Shown: piece by piece, positions 38,531-48,059 of the stretch
How the letters are laid out: each line of letters starts with the position of its first letter
Position numbering within the stretch: position 1 is the stretch's first letter
Assembly (NCBI GenBank): GCA_039707465.1
Contig: CM077643.1
Span: forward strand, 329,099,419-329,163,418
DNA: 64,000 nt
Source: Rhabdophis nuchalis
Lineage: Eukaryota; Chordata; Lepidosauria; Squamata; Natricidae
Direction of reading: 5' to 3'
The notes under the pieces: model-generated
What the model was told of the DNA's origin: nothing
The model's database searches: none
The model's input: the letters and a program-made list of their open reading frames with translations, nothing else
Program-made: the position numbers and the translations under genes

Positions 38531-38539
38531 GTATTACTT

Positions 38540-39850
38540 GTTGAAATGAACACTATACATTCCTCACCATTTTCAGCACATAGCACTTGTCAGAATCAAT
38601 AAAACAATTGTTAGGTGCATTCCCAAATCAAGATGGCAGCTGTGATTGCATGATTGAAGTCTCACCTCTTTTAACATGCATCACATACGCAACCAATGTA
38701 AGAAAGAAAAAAAGAGCAAGGCTTTGCTAGACATAATCACCATCTTGACTTTTTTCTGACACCCTATGGACACCCATCTTCAAATCAGAACATAACTTAT
38801 AAACCTAAGAGCCACAAAAGTAGAATGCTATAGACAGGTTGATCTATATCCTTTTATCTTCACTTTGTTTTTCTTAAATATCATTGTTCCAAACAAATCA
38901 ACGTATGATACTTTTAAAGATTTTTCCTCCAATTTTTGCTTACTTCACTAAATGACTCTGAGAAATTTCACAACATATTGCCACATTTTATTTGTGTAAA
39001 AATAGGAGTGATCTGGCCAACACCATTGTTTCAGGATATTAGGACTTCTATAAAGTATAAAAGAACCAGATTAGGGCAGCTAAATATTTAACTAAGAGTT
39101 TACTTTCAGGTGGACGTCAGCAAAGACAAAATAACCATGACCGTACTCTTTTGCCTAAATAGAGTTGATTGCATTGTTTGGACATGTTAGACCATGCAGT
39201 TGTAAATACCAGAGTGGACAACTTGAAATTATTTGTTTTGGACATTTATGGATGAAAAACATACCTTTTCTGATCAATGATTAATTACCATTAATTGGAA
39301 ACAATCATATAAAACTTTGTGCTATTAATTGCCCTTTAATTAAAGTTGCTCCCAACTATATTGGGATCTTGATCCAACCTTTTTAATTTTTGAGATTATT
39401 CTTCCAGTAAATGCTAGCGAACCTGACCATTCCAGAAAAACACTGCATATCAATCAGTTGGTTAATATGTGGATGGAAGAACACCAGGAGATACTATAAT
39501 TACAGGTTAGATTGAGAAGATAAAAAAAAAACCTGAAGAAGGCCAAGGACATGCCATTTCCGTATTGTTGTCAAGAAAATAATATGAAGTCATAATGAAG
39601 TCACCAGAGATTAAACTATCATAACAAGAACAAATAATTACCTTTGTGATTTGAAGAATCAAAATGGATTGATTCATACTAAATAGAGTCAATTCAATGC
39701 TAGGCCTGTTGATATACACCTTATATTTAGGCGATATTATCTGCTGCACCACACACTAGAGAACCCCATCTTGGAGAGATGATCTTGGATTAGCAGTGGT
39801 GGAGTTAGAACAATGTCTATGGGATTCTCATTAATCCAAGTGATGATTGA
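38540..39850. other. Intergenic, no feature recognised
   Basis: AT-rich DNA; no coding or repeat signature identified. Confidence 0.45.
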
Positions 39851-39851
39851 C

Positions 39852-40056
39852 CCAAAGGTGCTTTTTCAAAAGGCAACTGGACTTCCTTGTTTTTCTTTGA
39901 AGACATTTTGCTTCTCATCCAAGAAGCTTCTTCAGCTCTGACTGGATTCCATTTCCCTCCATCCAGTCAGAGCTGAAGAAGCTTCTTGGATGAGAAGTGA
40001 AACATCTCCAAAGAAAAACAAGAAGGCCCAGTTGCCTCTTGAAACACCATCTTTGG
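39852..40056. mobile_element. Palindromic repeat with hammerhead-like core
   Basis: Two arms of about 95 bp are inverted copies: left CCAAAGGTGCTTTTTCAAAA, right ending CACCATCTTTGG. On the plus strand of the right arm CTGAAGA (39973-39979), a possible 6-bp stem (GCTTCT with AGAAGT around TGGATG) and GAAAC (39999-40003) follow the order of a hammerhead catalytic core, with one extra A before the stem. The left arm has the same order on the opposite strand with GAAA changed. A Penelope-like retroelement terminal repeat is my best guess. Confidence 0.5.
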
Positions 40057-40750
40057 AGTCAGAACAGTTATTGATTAAACCTAACATTCCTATTTTGACT
40101 GAATTGTATTGGATGCATGGAAAACTTCAGATCCTCAACTGTAGTGCTAGACAGCCACAGGTTTAAGTGAACTTAATTGTGTAGTTGCGATCTTCATCCA
40201 GGCCTTTAAAATAAGATGGCATTAATGATAAAACCTATTTTCAAGTTCTATGTATTCTAGAGGCAAATGTGTACTGGGATGGGACTGTGTATAAAACAGC
40301 TGTTTGCCTGCCATATTTAATCATGATACAGTTCTTCCTGATACACATCACAGAAGGTTCTCAATAATTTATTTCCCATAATATGCACATCGGGATCTCT
40401 GACTGTTAGACCTTTGAAGTGGTCCCCACAGGAAGCATGGCAATAAATATTAGATCTATCCGAACATCCAATTTTTTTCATCCACAGTAAAATGGTAGTG
40501 AGCTGTCTTCTTTCCTTGCTGCAGTTACTTTGAACATTATTTTATTTCTAAGTTTGAGAAGATTCAAGAGGCGGTGGAATTATGTGGTCATGGTCCTTCT
40601 GTACCTCCTTTGGATTCAGGTTCCCTTACTTTTTCAATTTCGTATGGCTCTTAAGGAAATCTTCCCAAAGACAATATTATTATCCCCATATATTTTCTGT
40701 CCCCTTGATTCTTTTCCTTCTTTCATTTGCGTGTCACTTTTTGTCATAGG
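40057..40750. other. Intergenic, no feature recognised
   Basis: No supported feature. Confidence 0.45.
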
Positions 40751-40751
40751 C

Positions 40752-41138
40752 ACATGATGGCCAACCTATGGCACATATGCCACAGATGGCATGCAGAGCC
40801 CTCTCTGCGGGCATGTGAACCATTGCTCCAGCTCAGCTCCACCACACATGTGCACATACAGGCACCTCCCACTAGCCAGATGATTTTCTGGTCTCTGCCA
40901 CGCATGCGTGGGGGATGGGGCGCAAACAGGAGGTGCATGTGCATGTGAGGGTGGGTGAGCACACATGTGTGGTGGCAGGGGGCACAGGGGGGACATATGC
41001 ACATGCTTGGGGGGTGGGGGCACAGAGGGTTGTGCATGCATGCCCAGGGGGCAGGGCATGTGGGGGTTCATATGCACCTTTCATTATGGGTGCACCCATG
41101 CCCTTTCATCATGTGATGACAAAAAGGTTAGCCATCTC
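40752..41138. mobile_element. hAT-like miniature element with GATGGCCAACC ends
   Basis: The left end ATGATGGCCAACCTATGGCA and right end AAAAAGGTTAGCCATC are inverted. TCATAGGC (40744-40751) and TCACAGGC (41139-41146) are a TSD with one mismatch. The interior is GC-rich and full of CACATG/CATGCA steps, as in 14490-14928, with which it shares the outer 30-40 bp. Confidence 0.65.
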
Positions 41139-41416
41139 TCACAGGCTGTTGGGTTGTTGCTGGAGGATTCCCAGTTTCCCTCAAGCATACTTGCACATGG
41201 CCATTATTTAAAAAACACTTCAGTCTTTGTATCTTCTATCTATTCCCTAATAAAAAGGGGAGAGAGTGAAACTGACTGAAATCCACCAGTCCATTCATAG
41301 GAATCCATATTTAGGAAAGGAGAACTGTGATATTGTCTAAATTAGGCAACAAATGATTCAGACATGTCCCCTCGCCTTTCATTACTGATCTTCACCTGCT
41401 GATCTTCCATCTAGCT

Positions 41417-41551
41417 CAGGGGTGTCAAACTCACATCCTCATGGCATTGTCACGTGATGTACCGTGACTTTTCCCTCCTTCACTAAACCAGGTGTAGGTG
41501 TGGCCAGCATGTGACGCATCTGACCTGTGGGCTGCACGTTTGACATCCCTG
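41417..41551. mobile_element. hAT miniature element with GTGTCAAAC ends
   Basis: The ends CAGGGGTGTCAAACTC and GTTTGACATCCCTG are inverted. Flanks ATCTAGCT and GTCTAGAT agree at 6 of 8 positions around a CTAG centre, typical for hAT. The length is 135 bp. Confidence 0.7.
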
Positions 41552-41936
41552 GTCTAGATTAACCCATCACTTTCCTGTGTCTTCCCACCCTTGCTTTCCC
41601 TACTTTCAGGTTCCATATTTTCAATTGCTTAGAAATATCTTATTTCCCATTCTTAATGGTGGGGAAGACTTACAATCATTCATTCAGTGACCAAATTTAC
41701 AATTGAAAAAAGTGACATGACCAGTTTTCCCACTTAACGATCATGATATCATTCCCACGTTTACATGATCAGAATTTGAGCCCTTGGCAACTGGCATGTA
41801 CTTATGACAGTTGCATTGTCCTAGGGTGATGTGGACACCATCAACCTTCCCAGCTGGCTTCCGACAAGCAAACTCAACGGGGGGAGCTGGATTCACTTAA
41901 CAACTGCATGGTTCACTTAATAGCTACAGTGATTTG

Positions 41937-42626
41937 GCACGGGACCTAGCTATCTGCGGGATCGCATCCTGCCCCATACATCCCTGCGGCCGATTGGCTC
42001 CCACAGAGAGGGACTTCTCCGGGTGCTGTCCACTAGGCTATGCCAGCGGGCGACGCCCAGGGGAAGGGCCTTCTCTGTGGCGGGCCCGACCCTCTGGAAC
42101 GACCTTCCCCCCGAAATCAGAACAACTACGGACCTCCGCTTCTTCCGTCAAACATTAAAAACACATTTCTTCTGCTTGGCCGGCCTGGGGTAATTAAACT
42201 GTTTTTAGGGTTTTTAGGGGCTTAGTTTTAGTTTTCATATGGGATTTTAGCGCAGGGTTTTTAGTTTAATTCGTTTTAATGTTGTATTATGTTTGTGGTT
42301 TTTATTTCCATCAGGCCGGCTTGGCCTAAGTTATTTACCTAGCCTACAGTCTGTATAATAAATTGTTTTAATTGGGTTTTTATGGGACTATGTTTTAACC
42401 TTTAAATTTTAGCACAGGGATAATTTATTTAATTCGATTTTAATTATTTATATTGTGATATTGTTGTGTTTTTTAACTTCCTGTGCACCGCCCCGGGTCC
42501 CTTTGGGGAGAGGGTGCGGTTATATAAATCCAAATAAATCAAATCAAATCAAAAAACTTGTATTTTTAAATTCCCTGTGCCCCGCCTCGAGTCCCTTCGG
42601 GGAGAGAGAGCGGGTTATAAATTAAA

Positions 42627-42653
<27 letters not shown>
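41937..42653 (+). mobile_element. L2 LINE 3' end, itself interrupted
   Basis: It starts GCACGGGACCTAGCTATCTG and covers the last 70 or so codons (PALWND region, DLPP-type motif altered). It runs into a 3' UTR that is interrupted at 42309-42552 by another L2 tail, then ends with CCCCGCCTCGAGTCCC and (ATT)n at 42625-42653. Confidence 0.8.
42309..42552 (+). mobile_element. L2 3' tail nested in an L2 3' UTR
   Basis: The insert begins CATCAGGCCGGCTTGGCCTA, matching the end of the ORF of the copies at 51546 and 62616. It ends with its own hairpin (CACCGCCCCGGGTCC) and an AAATC-repeat tail. The outer UTR resumes at about 42553. Confidence 0.7.
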
Positions 42654-42659
<6 letters not shown>

Positions 42660-42780
42660 TGCTTAACAACCGTGGCAAAAAAGTCATAAAATGGAACAAA
42701 ACTCACTGAACAACTGCCTTGCTTAGCAATAGAAAATTTGGTTTCAAATGTGGTCGTAACTCAAGGGCTGCCTGTATACA

Positions 42781-43700
42781 GTAAGTTTAGTAGTTAATTT
42801 ACCCTTGGCTCCTTAATTTCTCTTTCATTTCCTAATTATTCCAGTGTTATTTAGGCATAAGCCTTTGTTCTTTTTTTAAGATGACACAGAGTGGAATTCA
42901 TTGTTGTTTTGCCCTGTGGTGACTTTGGCTTGGGTACTATCACACAACCCTGAACATAACACCGAGAAAACACACATAATTGTTTTTTTTTTATCCTAAT
43001 CACCCTGTTATTTAATTGTTTACCCTTCTAGTTTGCTTTTAGGGTTATCAGCTGTCTGCGTACTTAGTTGTCGTGGATCTGAGGATTCTAATAGATGATA
43101 AGCTAAGATGAACCTATATATGAAGAGAGTGGTTTTTAAAATCCTCTGCATTCCAGTTTAGGAATAGAACCAGATGTGCTAATTCCTGACCTCTCAGATT
43201 GCCAAGTATTGCTTCGTGCCCTGATTATTTCACATCTGTATTATTGTAACAGTTTTCTGCCTGGATTTCCTGCTTTGATTCTTCAGGTACATTCACATAC
43301 CATTCCATTGAGAAGAAGAAAAGACTCAGACAGCAGTTTAGAAAACCACCATAGATGCGTAAGAAGCTTTCCATTGAGCTGCTGCTTGAAAATATGGTAG
43401 GATAATAGCAAGGCACTAGGAAAAGGCAGAACATCACAATTCCGCTTTTGCTCTGGTCTTCTCTTCAAAGGAGTATGATATTCAAATAGACCTAAACAGA
43501 ACAATTGAATAAGCAGGAAGTAGCAACCCAGATTTATAAAGAGATGGTGGGGCATATTTTGTTTCCAAGAATGAGTTGAAGTCTTCAGATGTTCTCATCA
43601 TGATCACATTGATGGTCCAGGGGGTGGGGGTAAAATCTGGAAGATGGTAGACATGATGTCCTGATCAAAGGTATGCCCTTTTTCTACATGTGCTGTATGT
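42781..43700. other. Intergenic, no feature recognised
   Basis: No supported feature. A 90-codon minus-strand frame at 43283-43555 has no motif. Confidence 0.45.
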
Positions 43701-43835
43701 CAGGGGTCTGCAAAGTTGGCTCTTTTAAGACTGGTGGACTTCAACTCCCAGAATTCCCCAGCCAGCTATGCTGGCTGGGGAACTCTGGGAGTTGAAGTCC
43801 ACCAGTCTTAAAAGAGCCAACTTTGCAGACCCCTG
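43701..43835. mobile_element. Palindromic hAT miniature element, family P2
   Basis: The 135-bp near-perfect palindrome starts CAGGGGTCTGCAAAGTTGGC and has a CCAGCCAGC-TAT-GCTGGCTGG centre. A perfect TSD CTGTATGT lies at 43693-43700 and 43836-43843. The element and 176 bp of its right flank were copied to 52364. Confidence 0.92.
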
Positions 43836-44101
43836 CTGTATGTCATCTTGTAGAGTTTGAATTCCATTCCCCTTCCCATTAATGCCCATGTCAGATGGTC
43901 TCAAATGAGCAGGTAAATGCTATTTCAGAGTTGCTTTCTATGGGCTTTGAGAAATCACAGAGGATAACGTTAGTGAAGGGGGTTGCATATCTTATGTTTA
44001 ACCACAGACTACTCAACTTGATGGGGAAATAGGAAAAACTCTGAATCAAATGATGGTGAGCATTTAAACAAGAAAGCACCACCTAGTGGCTGTTGTTTTT
44101 T

Positions 44102-44103
<2 letters not shown>

Positions 44104-44181
<78 letters not shown>
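44104..44181. repeat. (GA)n microsatellite
   Basis: An uninterrupted run of about 39 GA units, the same length class as the CT run at 35505. Confidence 0.98.
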
Positions 44182-44183
<2 letters not shown>

Positions 44184-44566
44184 AACCAATGTAGTTGGGA
44201 ATAGGAATACAAAGTACTTGATTTCAGCAAAGCACCTGATAAACCCACTTTTGAGATTCTAGCAGAGAATGACAAAAGGTGGGCCAAACTAGACTATTAT
44301 TAAATGAACAGAATGCAGATTAAGCCATCATACTTGGCAAAGATATATCAAGTACTCAGTGTCCAGCAGGAACAAAAAATCAAGTGGCATACCATAGAGC
44401 TTCATTACAGCCCTTTGCAGTACAGTATATTTATAAAGGATTTGGATGAGAGGTTAGAAAACACTATACTAATATACCCTGTCTAAGCTGATGTAATAGG
44501 GGAACTGGTTTGGCTTAAGTGTGAGGCTTCTTGCCTTGCATGCAACATAGCCCCGGTTCGAATCCC

Positions 44567-44613
44567 AGCCAGCTGATGAGAGCTAATAAGCTCGAAATAG
44601 ATCTATCCTGGTC
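44567..44613 (+). ncRNA. Hammerhead ribozyme, unit 1
   Basis: The core CTGATGA is at 44573-44579. Stem II is a perfect 5-bp GAGCT/AGCTC with an AATA loop, and GAAA is at 44594-44597. A short stem III (ATA/TAT around GATC) is followed by the cleavage-site base C at 44607 after AT. Stem I pairs GCCAG (44568-44572) with CTGGT (44608-44612), the last pair being a G-T wobble. All conserved catalytic positions are present, in the order expected for a type I hammerhead. Confidence 0.85.
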
Positions 44614-44912
44614 TCTTCTAATTTAATTTATTGATCAGCTCATAAAACTAACACACATATCTAAAATATTATACAACGTAATTCTTGGCTTGCTGTCTGG
44701 ATGGTCTCTAGCGATGAGCCGATGGGCAGTAAGGGAAACAGTATGTCTCCTCCCTTAATTGGGGCCTAATAATAACAGGTTGTTGTGAAACAATTACCTA
44801 TACTAATATACCCTGTCTAAGCTGATGTAATAGGGGAACTGGTTTGGCTTAAGTGTGAGGCTTCTCGCCTTGCATGCAACATAGCCCCGGTTCAAATCCC
44901 AGTAAGGGGTAT

Positions 44913-44959
44913 GGCCAGCTGATGAGAGCTAATAAGCTCGAAATAGATCTATCCTGGTC
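44913..44959 (+). ncRNA. Hammerhead ribozyme, unit 2
   Basis: The layout is identical to unit 1, with CTGATGA at 44919-44925, GAAA at 44940-44943 and cleavage expected after C44953. Stem I is longer here because of the intact upstream GGCCAG (44913-44918), which pairs with CTGGTC (44954-44959). Stem II and stem III are unchanged. Confidence 0.87.
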
Positions 44960-44996
44960 TCTTCTAATTTAATTTATTGATCAGCTCATAAAACTA

Positions 44997-45025
<29 letters not shown>

Positions 45026-45028
<3 letters not shown>

Positions 45029-45729
45029 GTCATTTAAAAGCTAAAAGCAACAACAGAAAAAAGAGGTAGAAGAAAATGACAGAACATTAATAATTTGCAA
45101 AGTATAAAATTGCATAACATTTTTACCAATTTTGAAAGTGAAAAAAAATCAATTATTCTTATAAGTCACATTCATTTGAAAAAGTATATAAAGATAGTCA
45201 TATAGCAGTTTAGCATTTCAGAATTTCTATTACTATTAAGTCAAATGTTAACAAAACACTCCATATAATAAAAATGGGCAGTAATGTCTAATAAATCTGA
45301 AACAGTACATTCTTAACTCTAAGGCTAAACAGATAAAGCTTTAAAATCTTATATCAAAATAAACGTAAAATTCAGATGTGGTAAAAGTTATGTGCAGAAA
45401 TGTGGACCATAAATACTTTTCAATTTGAGTTATAGTTAGCAGTAGACTCATTTTTTAGACATGAAGTTATTTTGACACTTGTGCTCATCATAAAGATTAA
45501 TATGTCAGTCATGCAGAGATTGAATGCAATTTCCAACAAGAAGTGTAGATTTACAATGGTTATCATATACAAAAACCACTCAGCACACTTTGTAGACTTG
45601 GCAATACTTTACAGAGTAACAACTAGCAGAGAAGGAAAATAAATATTTAAGATTTGTTTCATCCTAAGTGAATCATTTTCCACTTCTGAGTTTTGAGACA
45701 TTGCTGCCAGAAATGGAAAAACAATCCAA
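45026..45729. other. Intergenic, no feature recognised
   Basis: AT-rich DNA following the AC/AT repeat. It shows no known repeat or coding signal. Confidence 0.45.
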
Positions 45730-46370
45730 CTTGATGTTACATTTCAAACAGTTTTTTAATATGTATTATTAATTTTGACAATAGACGGTGGAATAATATA
45801 TCAATGAAAAACATCTTATGCCAGTTTTCTTAAAGTATAATATTTTTACAATAACATTTACTTTCCGTTGATATTCCCATTGTTGCATATCGATTGTTCC
45901 ATTTAAATTATTAATCATTCTGTGTCATGTTTAGTTTCTGAATCATATTTCAGTAACCACTGAAATACATATGCAAATCCTAACAGAAGTAAGATGTATT
46001 TCATCAGGGAGAAATGCAAAACATTTCATTTGGATAGAAAGAAATCCCCAATGGCCTGAATATAGAATAGGAAAGGACTATACTGGACAACCATCCATGC
46101 AAAATGGACCCAGATCACAAGCTCAACATGAGCCAACAAGCGCAAATGCAATTCAAGATTGCAAGATGCATCAATAGAATAATTTTGTCCAGATTAAGAG
46201 AGAATCAGTGTTACTCTCTATTCTGCATTGATTAAGCCATACCTACAATATAATGTCCAGTTCCGGGCATTGTATTTTAGGAAGAACCTTGATATACTGA
46301 AACACTTGAACCACAACCAAGATGATAAGAGGACTGGAAGGGAAAATTGTAAAAAAAAACTGTTGGATGC
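45730..46370. repeat. Duplicated block A, first copy
   Basis: The 641 bp are identical by eye to 47308-47948 (offset 1578). The last 150 bp are the start of a CR1 fragment. At 46370 the sequence jumps into the L2 block with only GC shared at the junction. Confidence 0.92.
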
Positions 46371-47309
46371 CCACGTAGCCTGTCCATATCCTCGGAAGTA
46401 ACGGAGTCAAACTCCTCCCAAACAAGATCTCTCTCGTGGCATCACACTGGGCCATGAATGGGGGTTAGCTCACTCTGTATCTGGGCAGTTTTCTCCTGCA
46501 GAAAAATCACAAATTCCTCTGCTCTACCCTGTAGTGGGGCTTCCCGTTCCCTCTGTTGAAGGAGGGCGCGGGTCACCCTAAACAGGGCGGCAGGGCGGTT
46601 TTCTGCGGATGCTATGAGAGTGGCACAATGATGACGTTTGGCCACCCTCAGCGCCACAATGTAAGTCCGTAAATGGGCTCTTACCTGTGTCCGGTCAGAT
46701 TCAGAGCGGCTAGCCCTCCATCTTCTCTCTAGGCATCTCTTGCGGCGTTTCATCACCCGCAGCTCCTCAGTGAACCAAGGAGCCAGGGTGGTTCGCCGCC
46801 GCGAGAGAGGCCGCAAGGGCGCGACCCGATCTAAGGCTCCCACGGCCGCACTATTCCATGCGGCCGTGAGGTCCTCCATCGGGGCGCGGGTCAGGGATAC
46901 AGGAAATGGCCCAAGCGCTGTCTGGAACCCATCCGGGTCCATCAAGCGCCTGGGGCGGTACCAGATTGGTGACTCTGGTTCCGCCTCCCCGCGGAGGGGA
47001 GCAGCGGTCGGAAAGTCGAGCCGGAGAAGTGAGTGGTCTGACCATGACAAGGGTGTGATGACTATATCCCCTGTACCCAGATCACTTTTCCATTGGCCCG
47101 AGACGAAGATGAGGTCCGGCGTATGTCCACCCTCGTGGGTGGGGCCCTGAATTACTTGGGTCAGGTCCATGGCCGTCATGGAAGCCATGAACTCCCGAGC
47201 TACCACGGATGATTCGCCCAACGATGGCAGGTTAAAGTCCCCCATGACTATAAGTCTGGGGGTCTCCACTGCCACCGTAGCGATCACCTCCAGGAGCTCG
47301 GGCAGGGCT
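46369..47309 (-). mobile_element. L2 LINE internal segment (duplicated block B, first copy)
   Basis: The 941 bp match 49794-50734 (offset 3425) with two differences seen (46487 A versus 49912 G, 46982 C versus 50407 T). They encode, on the minus strand, the end of the L2 endonuclease (MGDFNLPS, THEGGHTPDLIF, WSDHSLLRLDF) and the linker up to the same TGA. There is no L2 5' or 3' end, so this is not an independent insertion. Confidence 0.93.
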
Positions 47310-47948
47310 TGATGTTACATTTCAAACAGTTTTTTAATATGTATTATTAATTTTGACAATAGACGGTGGAATAATATATCAATGAAAAACATCTTATGCC
47401 AGTTTTCTTAAAGTATAATATTTTTACAATAACATTTACTTTCCGTTGATATTCCCATTGTTGCATATCGATTGTTCCATTTAAATTATTAATCATTCTG
47501 TGTCATGTTTAGTTTCTGAATCATATTTCAGTAACCACTGAAATACATATGCAAATCCTAACAGAAGTAAGATGTATTTCATCAGGGAGAAATGCAAAAC
47601 ATTTCATTTGGATAGAAAGAAATCCCCAATGGCCTGAATATAGAATAGGAAAGGACTATACTGGACAACCATCCATGCAAAATGGACCCAGATCACAAGC
47701 TCAACATGAGCCAACAAGCGCAAATGCAATTCAAGATTGCAAGATGCATCAATAGAATAATTTTGTCCAGATTAAGAGAGAATCAGTGTTACTCTCTATT
47801 CTGCATTGATTAAGCCATACCTACAATATAATGTCCAGTTCCGGGCATTGTATTTTAGGAAGAACCTTGATATACTGAAACACTTGAACCACAACCAAGA
47901 TGATAAGAGGACTGGAAGGGAAAATTGTAAAAAAAAACTGTTGGATGC
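47308..47948. repeat. Duplicated block A, second copy
   Basis: Identical to 45730-46370 by eye. Here it continues naturally into the rest of the CR1 fragment, so this copy keeps the ancestral right side. Its left side abuts block B with CT shared at the junction. Confidence 0.92.
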
Positions 47949-48024
47949 ATTGGATAGGTTTATCATGGAAAAGATAAAATTGGGGAGAGACATGATTGCT
48001 GTGTTCAAGTATCTAAAGGGCTGA
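47795..48024 (+). mobile_element. CR1 LINE fragment
   Basis: The phrases TAATGTCCAGTTCCGGGCAT, AACCAAGATGATAAGAGGAC, GGGGAGAGACATGATTGCTG and CAAGTATCTAAAGGGCTGA match the end of the CR1 ORF and the start of its 3' region. The usual 3' end is missing; the sequence stops at about 48024. The first 150 bp also occur in 46217-46370 through the duplication. Confidence 0.75.
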
Positions 48025-48059
48025 TTTAGTATACATGATACTAAATTGACTTTGGTTTT

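Larger units (their letters stand above)
41690..42780. repeat. Unclassified squamate repeat split by L2
   Basis: The two outer parts (41690-41936 and 42654-42780) contain phrases such as CACTTAACAACTGC, GCTTAACAACCGTGGCAAAA, CTTGCTTAGCAATAG and GTGGTCGTAACTCAAGGGCT. Related wording occurs at 18110-18180 and 62030-62095, so this is a dispersed family. An L2 end sits in the middle. Confidence 0.5.
44464..45005 (+). mobile_element. tRNA-headed element with hammerhead ribozyme, tandemly duplicated
   Basis: Unit 1 (44464-44797) and a partial unit 2 (44798 to about 45005) repeat with a 334-bp offset. Each contains a tRNA-like head with an A-box-like TGGCTTAAGTG (44511 and 44845) and a B box (GGTTCGAATCC at 44555-44565, GGTTCAAATCC at 44889-44899). 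Each is followed at once by a hammerhead ribozyme and about 50 bp ending in AACTAACAC and an AC/AT repeat. Unit 2 has 12 extra bases (between CCCAG and CCAGCTG) that unit 1 lost. It looks like a pol III SINE with a built-in ribozyme, comparable in plan to the schistosome Sm-alpha elements. I do not recognise the family. Confidence 0.7.

Noticed and set aside
44500..44568. Possible functional tRNA gene
   Set aside because: A and B boxes are present, but no cloverleaf with paired acceptor ends can be drawn, and the sequence runs directly into the ribozyme. It is a tRNA-derived head, not a tRNA.
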